A DNA stretch of 64,000 nucleotides from NCBI GenBank assembly GCA_025041195.1, contig JAKCFM010000001.1:1178001-1242000 (forward strand), given 5' to 3'. The translations under genes were made by a program, and so were the position numbers. The notes beneath the pieces were generated by a model. The model saw nothing but the letters and a program-made list of their open reading frames with translations, had not been told where the DNA came from and did not search any database. Numbering within the stretch: position 1 is the first letter of the stretch; every line of letters begins with the position of its first letter. Below are positions 53,331 to 63,052 of this stretch, in pieces. This stretch comes from Halobacteriales archaeon YIM A00013. GTDB lineage: Archaea; Halobacteriota; Halobacteria; Halobacteriales; Haloarculaceae.

Positions 53331-54474
53331 GATCAATCACGCACGCCTTTTCGACACGACGCTCCGCGACGGAGAGCAGTCCCCTCGCACGTCTTTCTCC
53401 TATGAGGACAAACGGGAGATAGCTACAGCGCTTGATGCGATGGGAACGCACGTGATCGAGGCCGGATTTCCCGTTAACTCCACGGCGGAGTTCGAGGCAG
53501 TCCGTGATATCGCTGAAGGCACGTCCACAACAGTCTGTGGACTGGCCCGTGTTGTCGACGCCGATATCGAGGCAGCACTCGATTCGGGTGTCGAAATGGT
53601 GCATCTGTTCGCGAGCACGAGCGACGTGCAGATCGAAGATTCGATGCACTCGACGCGGTCTGCGGTGCTAGAGCGGTCGGTCGAAGCGGTTGACCGGGTG
53701 GCCGACGCGGGCGTGTCGGTCATGTTCTCACCAATGGACGCGACGCGAACTGACGAATCGTTCCTGATCGACGTGATCGAAGGCGTCAGCGACGCCGGGA
53801 CGGACTGGATTAACATTCCAGACACCTGTGGTGTTGCCACTCCCGGTCGATTCAATGCGCTGATCGAGACCGTCTGTGCACACACAGACGCCCGCGTCGA
53901 CATGCACACGCACGATGATTTCGGCCTGGCAACGGCCAATGCGCTCTCTGGGTTTGAAGCAGGGGGTGCACAGGCGCAGGTGAGCGTTAACGGAATCGGT
54001 GAACGCGCCGGCAATGCGGCCTACGAAGAGGTCGTGATGGCGCTCGAAAGCCTCTATGACGTGAGCACGGGTATTGACACGACGCAGTTGATGGAGCTGT
54101 CTCGGCTCATCGAAGCCAAAAGTGACATCCCGGTACCGGCGAACAAGCCTGTCGTCGGCGCCAATGCGTTTGCACACGAATCCGGCATTCACGCCGCAGG
54201 CGTGATCGAAAACGCAGAGACGTTCGAACCGGGTGTGATGACACCAGAGATGGTCGGTGCGAGTCGAGAACTGGTGCTTGGAAAACACACCGGACAGCAT
54301 TCCGTTCGAGAGCGGCTCAAATCGGCCGGCTTCGAGCCGACCGACGACCAGGTGAGCGAAATCACCGATCGCGTCAAAGCCACCGGTGCGAACGACGAAC
54401 GAGTTACCGACGAAACCCTGCGCCGGTTTGCCAGGGAGCTCGACGTTAGTACTGAACAGGTGAGAGTGAACTGA
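53257..54474 (+). CDS. leuA: 2-isopropylmalate synthase, N-terminus uncertain
   Basis: The enzyme condenses 2-oxoisovalerate and acetyl-CoA, first step of leucine synthesis. Landmarks: RLFDTTLRDGEQSP near residue 29, HVIEAGFP, the metal-binding VDMHTHDDFG near residue 213 and NGIGERAGNAAYEE near 247. At about 405 residues it lacks the usual C-terminal LeuA_dimer regulatory domain of about 120 residues. The GTG 53257 start gives an Arg-rich leader that looks non-coding; the true N-terminus probably lies in the other frame. No ribosome site precedes the GTG. It could be a damaged or alternatively started gene. Confidence 0.85.
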   Translation: MKPRRTRRRRRRVEFLQGTLDSTSEINHARLFDTTLRDGEQSPRTSFSYEDKREIATALDAMGTHVIEAGFPVNSTAEFEAVRDIAEGTSTTVCGLARVVDADIEAALDSGVEMVHLFASTSDVQIEDSMHSTRSAVLERSVEAVDRVADAGVSVMFSPMDATRTDESFLIDVIEGVSDAGTDWINIPDTCGVATPGRFNALIETVCAHTDARVDMHTHDDFGLATANALSGFEAGGAQAQVSVNGIGERAGNAAYEEVVMALESLYDVSTGIDTTQLMELSRLIEAKSDIPVPANKPVVGANAFAHESGIHAAGVIENAETFEPGVMTPEMVGASRELVLGKHTGQHSVRERLKSAGFEPTDDQVSEITDRVKATGANDERVTDETLRRFARELDVSTEQVRVN

Positions 54475-54530
54475 TGACTCTCACCGTCTGCTACGACGAC
54501 CAGCAACGGCACAATTGCCGCTCGCCAAAG

Positions 54531-54538
54531 GTTTATGC
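54531..54538 (+). promoter_or_regulatory. TATA-like box of the ilvB leader transcript
   Basis: GTTTATGC is centred about 28 bp upstream of the leader peptide ATG at 54562, giving a leaderless 5' end for the peptide. Confidence 0.5.
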
Positions 54539-54561
54539 ACGATCCACGGTACGTACGAACC

Positions 54562-54621
54562 ATGACACTGGGCTGCACCACGGTGTCGATCCGCATCAGC
54601 CCGATTGTAGGGCCCGCCTAG
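54562..54621 (+). CDS. Putative ilvB leader peptide (19 residues)
   Basis: ATG 54562 to TAG 54619-54621 encodes MTLGCTTVSIRISPIVGPA. Seven... of its residues that matter are branched-chain: Leu-3, Val-8, Ile-10, Ile-12, Ile-15 and Val-16. The start fits a TATA box 28 bp upstream, so it should be translated from a leaderless end. Codons 16-20 form the 5' arm and loop of a hairpin. Enrichment in the end-product amino acids and overlap with the hairpin are what a translation-linked attenuator would show. Confidence 0.6.
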   Translation: MTLGCTTVSIRISPIVGPA

Positions 54622-54628
54622 GCCCTAC
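54607..54628 (+). terminator. Perfect 8-bp hairpin upstream of ilvB (possible attenuator)
   Basis: GTAGGGCC (54607-54614) pairs with GGCCCTAC (54621-54628) around a 6-nt loop. The 5' arm overlaps the last codons of the leader ORF and the loop contains its stop. T-rich DNA follows, including TTTTT at 54653-54657. This can terminate or pause transcription before ilvB. Confidence 0.55.
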
Positions 54629-54733
54629 TCCATCGTTATTTCGTTCACGTCGTTTTTCGCATCGTTCTGGAACAGCAGAGACACAGCAACAGACGTATGT
54701 ATTCGATTAGACACGAAAGAGGTGACACGTTCG

Positions 54734-56497
54734 ATGAGTGAACGTGGTTCGACGGCGATGCCGGCCGAGGAACAGACGACGACAAATGAACCAGCAGAGG
54801 AACCAGCACCGATAACGACGGGCGCCGAGTCGGTGGTCCGGGCGCTCAGTACGGCCGGTGTGAACGCGATGTTTGGCGTGCAAGGAGGGGCGATAATGCC
54901 GGTGTACGACGCGTTGTACGCTGAAACCGACCTCCAGCACGTGACGATGGCACACGAACAGGGTGCGGCCCACGCGGCCGACGCCTACGGCCAGCTAACG
55001 GGTGAGCCAGGGGTCTGTCTTGCGACCTCCGGACCGGGAGCGACGAACCTGGTGACGGGGCTTGCAGACGCTGATATGGACTCTGATCCCGTGATTGCGC
55101 TGACGGGGCAGGTGCCGACCGAGCTTGTCGGTCACGACGCATTCCAGGAGACAGACACCGTGGGCGTCACACGCCCGGTCACCAAGGCGAACTACTTCGC
55201 TGAAGATGCGGATTCAGTAGGCGATCTCGTTGGAAAGGCGTATGCGCTCGCCCGAGAGGGCAGACCCGGACCGACGCTCGTCGATCTTCCCAAGGACGTA
55301 ACAAACGGCGAAACGGACCAGACACCCGGCGCGCCTGCATTGCCAAAATATCACGAAATTCAGGAGATGGCGGACGAGGCTGCGGTCGAGGCCGCAGCGA
55401 GAGCGCTCGAAGCATCCAGTAAACCGCTGGTGCTCGCGGGTGGTGGCGTGATCAAAGGCGACGCCACAGAACAGCTGCGAACGTTCGCACTGCGTCACGA
55501 GGTTCCGGTGGTGACAACGATGCCGGCCATCGGGAGCTTCCCCGAAGACCACGAGCTCGCGCTCGAATGGGCCGGCATGCACGGCACTGGCTACGCGAAC
55601 ATGGCGATCTCACACTGTGATTGTCTGCTCGCTATCGGGACGCGGTTCGATGACCGACTCACAGGTGGCATCGAGACGTTCGCACCAGCAGCAGAGATCA
55701 TCCACGTGGACATCGATCCCTCTGAGATCTCGAAAAACGTTGCGGCCGATATCGCACTGATCGGAGATGCGGGCACGGTGATCGAACAGCTCGCGAGCGC
55801 AATGGATCGATCGCCATCGGCGGCTGACTGGCGCACAGACTGTCAGCGCTGGAAGTCGACCTACGAGATGGGCTATGACTGTCCGAAAGATGGCCCGCTA
55901 AAGCCACAGTTTGTGGTCGAGGCGATGGACGAGCTCACGCCGGATGAGACGATCGTCACAACCGGCGTTGGCCAACACCAGATGTGGGCGGCCCAGTACT
56001 GGACCTACACCGAGCCACGGACGTGGATCTCATCACACGGGCTCGGAACGATGGGATATGGCCTGCCGGCCGCAATCGGCGCAAAGGTGGCCTGTCCGGA
56101 CCGAGAGGTCGTCTGTTTCGATGGCGACGGCTCGTTTTTGATGACGATCGAAGAGCTGAGCGTTGCCGTTCGAGAGAACCTTGACATCACGGTGTGCGTG
56201 CTGAACAACAACGCCGTGGGGATGGTTCGCCAGTGGCAGGACGCCTTCTTCGAAGAGCGTCGGATGGCCTCGGAGTATCCCTGGGTGCCAGCATTCGACA
56301 AACTGGCCGAATCGTTCGGTGCTGCAGGGTTTACCATCAAAGAGTATGACGAGGTCGCAGAGACGCTCGCAGACGCCCGGTCGTACGACGGCCCGAGCAT
56401 CGTTGACGTGTTTATCGACCCCGAAGAAAACGTCTACCCGATGGTGAAAAGCGGTGGCAACAACGCTGCATTCGCACTCTCGGAGGACCAACTATGA
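54734..56497 (+). CDS. ilvB: Acetolactate synthase, large subunit
   Basis: A 587-residue ThDP enzyme that makes acetolactate or acetohydroxybutyrate, first common step to valine and isoleucine. After a variable acidic N-terminus it reads GAESVVRALSTAGVNAMFGVQGGAIMPVYDAL, then the catalytic Glu in AHEQGAAHAADAYGQ near residue 78. The ThDP motif is GDGSFLMTIEELSVAVREN near residue 463. The start at ATG 54734 follows a good ribosome site (GAGGTGA, spaced 8 nt), as expected on a leadered mRNA. Overlaps ilvN by 4 bp. Confidence 0.95.
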   Translation: MSERGSTAMPAEEQTTTNEPAEEPAPITTGAESVVRALSTAGVNAMFGVQGGAIMPVYDALYAETDLQHVTMAHEQGAAHAADAYGQLTGEPGVCLATSGPGATNLVTGLADADMDSDPVIALTGQVPTELVGHDAFQETDTVGVTRPVTKANYFAEDADSVGDLVGKAYALAREGRPGPTLVDLPKDVTNGETDQTPGAPALPKYHEIQEMADEAAVEAAARALEASSKPLVLAGGGVIKGDATEQLRTFALRHEVPVVTTMPAIGSFPEDHELALEWAGMHGTGYANMAISHCDCLLAIGTRFDDRLTGGIETFAPAAEIIHVDIDPSEISKNVAADIALIGDAGTVIEQLASAMDRSPSAADWRTDCQRWKSTYEMGYDCPKDGPLKPQFVVEAMDELTPDETIVTTGVGQHQMWAAQYWTYTEPRTWISSHGLGTMGYGLPAAIGAKVACPDREVVCFDGDGSFLMTIEELSVAVRENLDITVCVLNNNAVGMVRQWQDAFFEERRMASEYPWVPAFDKLAESFGAAGFTIKEYDEVAETLADARSYDGPSIVDVFIDPEENVYPMVKSGGNNAAFALSEDQL

Positions 56498-57135
56498 GCC
56501 AGGGACTTGAGGGCCCGGCGCCAGAAGAGCGATCGCTTCCCGAGGCCAGACGGTCTCCGGAAGGGATCAGACTCGACCCAGCAACCGGTGTCGACCACTC
56601 GCCGCGGCGGACGGTCATTTCAGCGCTCGTTGCGCACGAACCGGGCGTGCTCTCTGAGGTGTCCGGCCTGGTGAGTCGCCGGCAGTTCAACATCGAGAGT
56701 CTCACGGTCGGTTCGACGACGAATCCCGAGACAGCGCGGATCACGCTCGTGATCGAAGAATCAGAGCAGGGCATTCGACAGGTCGAAACCCAGCTCAAAA
56801 AGCTCTTGCCGGTGATTTCCGTGCGAGAGCTCAACAACGACGCCGTGCGTCGCGAGCTCGTCGTGCTGAAAGTTCACGCCGAGGCGCCCGAGCAGGTGCA
56901 CGCCATCACCGAAATGTATGATGGAACGGTGTTGGACGCCGGCCCGCGAACGATCACGGTCGAAATCACGGGCGATGAGCTGAAGATCGACGACGCGATC
57001 GACGCCTATAACCAGTTCGGCATCCGTGAGATTGCCCGAACCGGCCAGACCGCCCTTGCACGCGGTGATGAATGGACGACGCATGCTGAGGAATCGCGAT
57101 ACGAACGAACGACACCAGTACATTCCAATGACTGA
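56494..57135 (+). CDS. ilvN: Acetolactate synthase, small regulatory subunit
   Basis: A 213-residue protein with two ACT-like domains (about residues 40-115 and 125-195). The first has VISALVAHEPGVLSEVSGLVSRRQFNIESLTVG. It activates IlvB and confers valine feedback. An N-terminal tail of about 35 residues precedes the ACT fold. Overlaps ilvB by 4 bp and ilvC by 8 bp. Confidence 0.95.
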   Translation: MSQGLEGPAPEERSLPEARRSPEGIRLDPATGVDHSPRRTVISALVAHEPGVLSEVSGLVSRRQFNIESLTVGSTTNPETARITLVIEESEQGIRQVETQLKKLLPVISVRELNNDAVRRELVVLKVHAEAPEQVHAITEMYDGTVLDAGPRTITVEITGDELKIDDAIDAYNQFGIREIARTGQTALARGDEWTTHAEESRYERTTPVHSND

Positions 57136-58177
57136 GAACGCAACGATCTACTACGCGGACGATACGGACCGAGCAGCAATCGAGGACCGCACCGTAGCTG
57201 TCATCGGCTACGGGAGCCAGGGCCACGCCCACGCGATGAACCTCAACGACAACGGTGTCGATGTCGTGGTCGGGCTGCGCGAGGACTCTTCATCGCGCCC
57301 AGCAGCAGAGGAGGCCGGACTCACGGTGGCTACCCCAACGAGGGCGGCTGCACAGGCGAGCGTGATCTCCATGCTCGTTCCAGACACCGTACAACCGGCT
57401 GTGTACGAGGCGATCGAAGACGAGCTAGACGCAGGTGATACGCTCCAGTTCGCACACGGATTCAACATTCACTACGGGCAGATCGATCCGGCCGAAGACG
57501 TGAACGTCACGATGGTCGCACCCAAAAGCCCCGGGCATCTCGTCCGACGGAATTTCGAGCATGACCAGGGAACGCCGGGACTGCTTGCCGTCTATCAGGA
57601 TCCCACCGGCGAGGCAACCGACATTGGGCTCGCCTACGCCGATGCGATCGGCTGCGCGCGGGCCGGCGTCGTCGAGACCACCTTCAAAGAGGAGACGGAG
57701 ACGGATCTGTTCGGTGAACAGGCCGTCCTCTGTGGTGGCGTGACGAGTCTGGTGAAACACGGCTATGAGACGCTCGTTGATGCGGGATACAGCCGGGAGA
57801 TGGCCTACTTCGAGTGTATGAATGAGCTGAAACTGATCGTCGATCTGCTGTATGAGGGTGGATTGGCCGAGATGTGGAATTCGGTCTCAGACACCGCCGA
57901 GTACGGCGGATTGACCCGTGGTGATCGCATCGTCGACGAAGACGTGCGAGCAAACATGGAGGAAACGCTTGCGGCGGTGCAAAACGGTGAATTTGCACGC
58001 GAATGGATTGTGGAAAACCAGACCGGTCGGCCGAGTTACACACAGCGCCGGCAGGCCGAGCTCGATCACGATATTGAAGCCGTGGGTGCCGAACTCCGCG
58101 AGCTGTTCGCCTGGAGCGCAGCGCCAGATGTAGAAGAAGAGACAACCGAACGCAACGGCGTCCCAGCCGACGACTGA
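57128..58177 (+). CDS. ilvC: Ketol-acid reductoisomerase
   Basis: A 349-residue class I KARI. NAD(P)-binding GYGSQGHAHA near residue 26 and a loop LREDSSSRPA that favours NADPH (Ser residues binding the phosphate). The active-site Glu/Asp occur in LFGEQAVLCGG near residue 200 and YFECMNELKLIVDLLYEGG near 225. ATG 57128 lies within the end of ilvN (8-bp overlap). Confidence 0.96.
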   Translation: MTENATIYYADDTDRAAIEDRTVAVIGYGSQGHAHAMNLNDNGVDVVVGLREDSSSRPAAEEAGLTVATPTRAAAQASVISMLVPDTVQPAVYEAIEDELDAGDTLQFAHGFNIHYGQIDPAEDVNVTMVAPKSPGHLVRRNFEHDQGTPGLLAVYQDPTGEATDIGLAYADAIGCARAGVVETTFKEETETDLFGEQAVLCGGVTSLVKHGYETLVDAGYSREMAYFECMNELKLIVDLLYEGGLAEMWNSVSDTAEYGGLTRGDRIVDEDVRANMEETLAAVQNGEFAREWIVENQTGRPSYTQRRQAELDHDIEAVGAELRELFAWSAAPDVEEETTERNGVPADD

Positions 58178-58182
58178 CGAGC

Positions 58183-58398
58183 ATGACAGGCAACACACTC
58201 GGCGATATCGAACACACGCAGCCGAACACTGACGAGCCGTTCGGGACGAATCTGGTCTATCGACGCGGGCCGGTTGTCATCGCTGATGGTGGCCGCGCCG
58301 AAAGCGAGGCGAAAACGCTCGGCGCAATCGATCACGTTGGCCCGATTGACGAGCAAACGGCACACAACCGCGTGTTCGACCGGGGAGGCCCCAAATGA
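58183..58398 (+). CDS. Small conserved protein between ilvC and leuC
   Basis: A 71-residue protein starting [11 protein letters not shown], with [18 protein letters not shown] near residue 20 and ending FDRGGPK. No membrane helix. ATG is 5 bp after ilvC, and the stop overlaps leuC by 4 bp (ATGA). Position inside the operon suggests a role with LeuCD or IlvC, but no such function is known to me. Confidence 0.75.
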   Translation: MTGNTLGDIEHTQPNTDEPFGTNLVYRRGPVVIADGGRAESEAKTLGAIDHVGPIDEQTAHNRVFDRGGPK

Positions 58399-59816
58399 GC
58401 GAGCGAACGCTCTACGATACCGTGTGGGATCGCCACCACGTGACGACACTTCCGAACGGACAGGATCAGCTGTTCGTGGGGCTGCACCTGATTCACGAGG
58501 TGACGAGCCCGCAGGCGTTTGGCATGCTCAGAGAGCGCGACATCGACGTGGCCAGACCGGAGCTGACCCACGCGACGGTCGATCACATCGTGCCGACGGC
58601 CGATCAGTCTCGGCCGCTGTCGGACGATGCGGCCGAAGAGATGATGAGCGAGCTCGAACGCAACGTTCGAGCGTCCGGTATCCAGCTGGACGATCCGACG
58701 AGCGGCAATCAGGGGATCGTTCACGTGATCGGCCCGGAACAGGGGCTGACCCAGCCCGGCATGACGATCGTCTGTGGTGACAGCCACACCTCAACACATG
58801 GTGCGTTTGGAGCACTGGCGTTTGGGATCGGAACGAGCCAGATCCGCGATGTGCTCGCCACACAGACGATCGCCATGGAGAAGCAGAAGGTTCGAAAGAT
58901 CGAGGTAACCGGCGAACTTGGCCCGCACGTCGGTGCCAAAGACGTAATCCTCACGATCATCCGCGAGCTCGGCACCGACGGCGGTGTCGGCTACGTCTAT
59001 GAGTACGCCGGCGAGGCGATCGAAGCGCTTGACATGGAGGGTCGAATGAGCATCTGCAACATGTCGATCGAGGGCGGTGCTCGCGCAGGCTACATCAATC
59101 CCGACGAAACGACGTACGAGTGGCTCCGCGAGACCGAGGCGTTCGACGGTGCTCCAGACGAGTTTGAAGCGCTCAAGCCGTACTGGGAGTCGATTCGGAG
59201 CGATGACGACGCCGTTTACGATGACGTCGTCGAGATCGACGGCGATGCAATCGAGCCAGCCGTCACGTGGGGAACCACCCCTGGCCAGGTTGTTGGCATT
59301 AGTGAGCCAATTCCTGACCCGGCCGAGCTCGCTCCAGAAAAGCGTGACACCGCCCGAGCGGCACAAGAACACATGCGCGTCGAGCCTGGCGAAACGATGG
59401 CCGGCTACGAGATCGACGTTGCCTTTCTGGGGTCGTGTACGAACGCCAGACTCAGCGATCTCCGCAGAGCTGCCCGAATCGTCGATGGACAGTCCGTTGC
59501 TCCCAGTGTGCGAGCAATGGTCGTCCCAGGCTCTCAGCGCGTCAAAGCCGCCGCGGAACGCGAAGGGCTCGACGAACGGTTCGAAGCCGCCGGATTCGAG
59601 TGGCGCGAAGCGGGCTGTTCGATGTGCCTTGGTATGAACGAAGACCAGCTCTCGGGTGAGCAGGCGAGTGCCAGCTCATCGAACAGAAACTTCGTCGGCC
59701 GGCAGGGCTCTCCTGACGGGCGGACCGTCCTGATGAGCCCCCGGATGGTCGCAGCGGCCGCGATTACCGGCGAGATTACGGATGTCCGGACGCTCCCGGA
59801 GGTGTCAGTAGCATGA
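58395..59816 (+). CDS. leuC: 3-isopropylmalate dehydratase, large subunit
   Basis: A 473-residue aconitase-family protein with [4Fe-4S] ligands: Cys in [14 protein letters not shown] near residue 347, and two in [12 protein letters not shown] near 407. Also [21 protein letters not shown] near residue 131. With LeuD it isomerises 2- to 3-isopropylmalate. Overlaps leuD by 4 bp. Confidence 0.96.
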   Translation: MSERTLYDTVWDRHHVTTLPNGQDQLFVGLHLIHEVTSPQAFGMLRERDIDVARPELTHATVDHIVPTADQSRPLSDDAAEEMMSELERNVRASGIQLDDPTSGNQGIVHVIGPEQGLTQPGMTIVCGDSHTSTHGAFGALAFGIGTSQIRDVLATQTIAMEKQKVRKIEVTGELGPHVGAKDVILTIIRELGTDGGVGYVYEYAGEAIEALDMEGRMSICNMSIEGGARAGYINPDETTYEWLRETEAFDGAPDEFEALKPYWESIRSDDDAVYDDVVEIDGDAIEPAVTWGTTPGQVVGISEPIPDPAELAPEKRDTARAAQEHMRVEPGETMAGYEIDVAFLGSCTNARLSDLRRAARIVDGQSVAPSVRAMVVPGSQRVKAAAEREGLDERFEAAGFEWREAGCSMCLGMNEDQLSGEQASASSSNRNFVGRQGSPDGRTVLMSPRMVAAAAITGEITDVRTLPEVSVA

Positions 59817-60415
59817 GCGACGGCGTTCCATCCGTCGAGCGCGTCTCTGGGACGGGAATCTACGTCCGTGGAAATGATATCGACACGGACCAGATCATTC
59901 CCGCTCGGTTCATGAAGGTCGTCACGTTCGATGGCCTCGGCGAGTTCGCCTTCTTCGATCAACGGTTCGAAGACGATGACACTGAGACTGACCATCCGTT
60001 CAACGACGGCCGGTTTCAGGACGCTTCCGTGCTCGTGGTGAACGGAAACTTTGGCTGTGGGTCGTCGCGAGAGCACGCTCCCCAGGCGCTGTTGCGCTGG
60101 GGAATTGATGCGGTCGTCGGTGAGAGCTTCGCCGAGATTTTCGCAGGGAACTGTCTCGCGCTGGGAATTCCAACCGTCACTGCAGACCAGGCGTCGATTA
60201 CGGCGCTCCAGAAGCGGATCGACGACAGCCCTGACACGACGATTACCGTGGATGTCGCCGCCGAAACGGTCAGCTATGGCGACGAAACGATCGACGCTGC
60301 CGTTGATGCTGCCCAGCGAACCGCGCTCGTCGATGGCATCTGGGACACGACGGCCCTAATGCGATCCAACGAAGCAGCGATCGAAGAAACTGCCGCGGAG
60401 CTGCCATATCTATGA
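59813..60415 (+). CDS. leuD: 3-isopropylmalate dehydratase, small subunit
   Basis: A 200-residue swivelling-domain protein. [16 protein letters not shown] near residue 20, [16 protein letters not shown] near residue 78 and [14 protein letters not shown] near 110. Partner of LeuC; overlaps leuC and leuB by 4 bp. Confidence 0.95.
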   Translation: MSDGVPSVERVSGTGIYVRGNDIDTDQIIPARFMKVVTFDGLGEFAFFDQRFEDDDTETDHPFNDGRFQDASVLVVNGNFGCGSSREHAPQALLRWGIDAVVGESFAEIFAGNCLALGIPTVTADQASITALQKRIDDSPDTTITVDVAAETVSYGDETIDAAVDAAQRTALVDGIWDTTALMRSNEAAIEETAAELPYL

Positions 60416-61389
60416 CCGAAACGATTGCCGTTATCCCCGGAGATGGCATTGGGAAGTCGGTGGTGCCCGCAGCCGTTCGAGTGCTTGATTCGCTCGATCT
60501 TGGGCTATCGTTCGTAATGGCCGATGCGGGGGATGAGACCCGTGCGGACACGGGCACTCCACTCCCCGACCGGACGATCGAGACCGTCGAATCGGCCGAT
60601 GCAACGCTGTTCGGTGCTGCCGGCGAAACTGCCGCAGACGTAATATTGCCGCTGCGTTCGGTCGTCGGGTCGTACGCCAACATTCGCCCGGCGCGAACGT
60701 ATCCTGGCGTTGCTGCGGTGGCGCCGGATACTGATCTCATCTTCGTCCGTGAGAACACGGAAGGTGTCTACGCGGGCATCGAGAGCTCAATCGAACCCGG
60801 CATTACGACGCTTACTCGTGTGGTGACCGAGGACGCCTCGCGAGCGATCGCCGAAATGGCCGTCGAATACGCCACTGATCGCGATAGCTCGTTGACGATC
60901 GCGCACAAAGCAAACGTCATGCGCACTACGGACGGGCTGTTTCTTGACACCGCAACAGCGGTGGCGAACGAGCACGGCATCGATTACGACACCGCGCTCA
61001 TGGACGCGCTTGCCATGCAGCTCGTGATGGAGCCCGAGGCGTACGACGTGGTCGTCTGTCCGAATCTGGCTGGCGATCTGCTCTCCGATCTGGCAGCCGG
61101 GCTCGTCGGCGGTCTCGGCTTGCTTCCGAGTGCGAACATTGGTGGGGATAATGCGCTGTTCGAGCCCGTGCACGGCACCGCACCGGATATAGCCGGGGAG
61201 GGGATAGCCAATCCAACCGCGACGATCCTTTCGAGTGCGATGTTGCTTGAGTATCTGGGCTACGATCAGGCAGGCAGGCAGGTTCGTGCAGCCGTCGAGG
61301 CATCGCTCGAAAACGGGCCGAAAACACCAGATCTCGGTGGCAATGGATCAACCGAAGACGTGACCAGCGCGGTCATTGACCGGCTCTGA
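60412..61389 (+). CDS. leuB: 3-isopropylmalate dehydrogenase
   Basis: A 325-residue isocitrate/isopropylmalate dehydrogenase family enzyme. [13 protein letters not shown] near residue 11, [11 protein letters not shown] near residue 115 and [19 protein letters not shown] near 252. Oxidises 3-isopropylmalate using NAD. Last gene of the operon. Confidence 0.93.
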   Translation: MTETIAVIPGDGIGKSVVPAAVRVLDSLDLGLSFVMADAGDETRADTGTPLPDRTIETVESADATLFGAAGETAADVILPLRSVVGSYANIRPARTYPGVAAVAPDTDLIFVRENTEGVYAGIESSIEPGITTLTRVVTEDASRAIAEMAVEYATDRDSSLTIAHKANVMRTTDGLFLDTATAVANEHGIDYDTALMDALAMQLVMEPEAYDVVVCPNLAGDLLSDLAAGLVGGLGLLPSANIGGDNALFEPVHGTAPDIAGEGIANPTATILSSAMLLEYLGYDQAGRQVRAAVEASLENGPKTPDLGGNGSTEDVTSAVIDRL

Positions 61390-61398
61390 GCCCCACCG

Positions 61399-62040
61399 CT
61401 ACCGACGGTCGAGTTTTTCAACGAGCGCGTCGGTTAGCCCGCTGAGCGACGCACTTCCCCACAGACCGACAATGAGACCGCCAACGGCGTCGAAGATCAG
61501 ATCCATCATCGTGTCAGTCAACCCGTACTGCGTGAGAATTGAGCCGCCGATATACAGTGGCGTGATGATGCCAAGGAGAAATTCAAGAATTTCCCAGAGC
61601 ACGCCAAACGCAACGACGAACAGCACGGTGAACACGACCATGAACTGTGGCGGAAACGAGAGCTGCTCCGTGTGTAAATCGATGGCGCGAACGGTCGTAT
61701 ACCCCACGGCCGCCACGACGGATGCAGAAAGCGCATGGGTCAGATGGTCCCACCACCAGAACGACTGGTAGAACGAGACGCCGCTTCCCGGTACCGCCAC
61801 GGTTCCCAGTGCGTGAAAGAACACCGCGGCCGTGATCCACAGCGTGAGGCCTGGATTCATCGGGAGCCCGTAATCCCGCTGGAGAATTGCCGGGAGAAAC
61901 GACACCACCACGCCAATAGCGCTGTTGACGATGACGCTCACATTCCGGTGGGTGACGCCAACCAGAAACATTCCGATGAGAACGATCTGCATCGCGACCG
62001 CGAGCCGACGCTTGGGTCGCTTTCGGTGGAGCCATTTCAT
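61399..62040 (-). CDS. DUF2238/YjdF-like membrane protein
   Basis: A 213-residue protein with about six membrane helices and the signature WWWDHLTHALSASVVAAVGY near residue 95, then LWEILEF near 148 and DTMMDLIFDAVGGLIV near 175. This resembles YjdF/DUF2238. Overlaps the next gene by 4 bp. Role unknown. Confidence 0.75.
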   Translation of the reverse strand: MKWLHRKRPKRRLAVAMQIVLIGMFLVGVTHRNVSVIVNSAIGVVVSFLPAILQRDYGLPMNPGLTLWITAAVFFHALGTVAVPGSGVSFYQSFWWWDHLTHALSASVVAAVGYTTVRAIDLHTEQLSFPPQFMVVFTVLFVVAFGVLWEILEFLLGIITPLYIGGSILTQYGLTDTMMDLIFDAVGGLIVGLWGSASLSGLTDALVEKLDRR

Positions 62041-62624
62041 TCGGTCACCACCTCACGGAGATGCGCCGTCGACCGCAGTCGCCGGAAATACACCGAAAAG
62101 ATGAGCCCGCTAATAACGCCGGCGAGCGCAGAGTAGAGGAATTCGATCATGAGTTCCCGGGGAACGAGCACGAGCTGGACGCCGAGATAGCTGACGGCAA
62201 GCCAGCGCGCAACCGCCCAGAGTCCCGAGGCGGCAAGCGTCGTAATGGCGACAAAGCCCACGGCGAAACCGTCTGTCATTTTGACCGGTGTGAACGCGTC
62301 GAGTTCGACGGCAATAATCAGCGCCACCGTGGCTACCGCCACGTAGGTGAACAGCGAGTTCGTCGCTTCAAATCCAACCCCCAGCCCAACCAGCGGTAAC
62401 GCCGCCAGCAGGACGAGTTCCCACGGTAACATCACCCAGAGTGATCGATTGCCCACTGGTGGGACGACGACGAGCACCACAACGAAAAGACCAAAGCCTG
62501 CCCATATCGGATCCACACTACGTAACCCGCCCGAGACGGTGGCGACAAAGAGGATGAGAAACCATCCAATCACAGCGTTCAGTCGCTTGCTTTCGAGCAG
62601 CCCAACCAAATCCATCTGGTTCAT
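62037..62624 (-). CDS. Membrane protein, partner of the DUF2238-like gene
   Basis: A 195-residue protein of about six helices starting MNQMDLVGLLE at ATG 62624. Overlaps the downstream gene by 4 bp, so both likely form one complex. No characterised family recognised. Confidence 0.65.
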   Translation of the reverse strand: MNQMDLVGLLESKRLNAVIGWFLILFVATVSGGLRSVDPIWAGFGLFVVVLVVVPPVGNRSLWVMLPWELVLLAALPLVGLGVGFEATNSLFTYVAVATVALIIAVELDAFTPVKMTDGFAVGFVAITTLAASGLWAVARWLAVSYLGVQLVLVPRELMIEFLYSALAGVISGLIFSVYFRRLRSTAHLREVVTE

Positions 62625-62695
62625 GGTATAATGTTTTTGGTGGGCTGTGTAAAACAAACTGTGGTGCAATCGAATGGGGCCACCACACCGCTCGC

Positions 62696-62995
62696 TCACC
62701 TGCTGGGACGGCGTATTTCGTACCCTCCGCGGTTGTTGAGACGCATAACCACCCACTCTCTGGTCGGTGCTGCGGCTTCAATCCGTTCGACGACCGTCTG
62801 CGCCCGATCTGACGCCGTGACGAAACAGCGCAAGTTCCCCCGATCGACGACGGTGCGTGGATCACGATCCGTGATGTACACCACACGCCACTTTCGCTGT
62901 GCACGAAGCTCGTCTCCAGCAGCCTCGACGGTGTATCCGAGGTCTGTGAAGATCGAACAGGCCGTATCAAGTATTGGCGTGTTAACTACCCTCAT
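62696..62995 (-). CDS. Small haloarchaeal protein (DUF7116-like)
   Basis: A 99-residue protein from ATG 62995. Patterns IFTDLGYTVEAAGDELRAQRKWRVVYIT and REWVVMRLNNRGGYEIRRP match the haloarchaeal DUF7116 group. Likely cytoplasmic. Unknown function. Confidence 0.65.
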   Translation of the reverse strand: MRVVNTPILDTACSIFTDLGYTVEAAGDELRAQRKWRVVYITDRDPRTVVDRGNLRCFVTASDRAQTVVERIEAAAPTREWVVMRLNNRGGYEIRRPSR

Positions 62996-63052
62996 CTGGC
63001 AGAGTATACCATACACTCCCCTATAGGTGTACCGGCGATCACGCTGCCGGCG

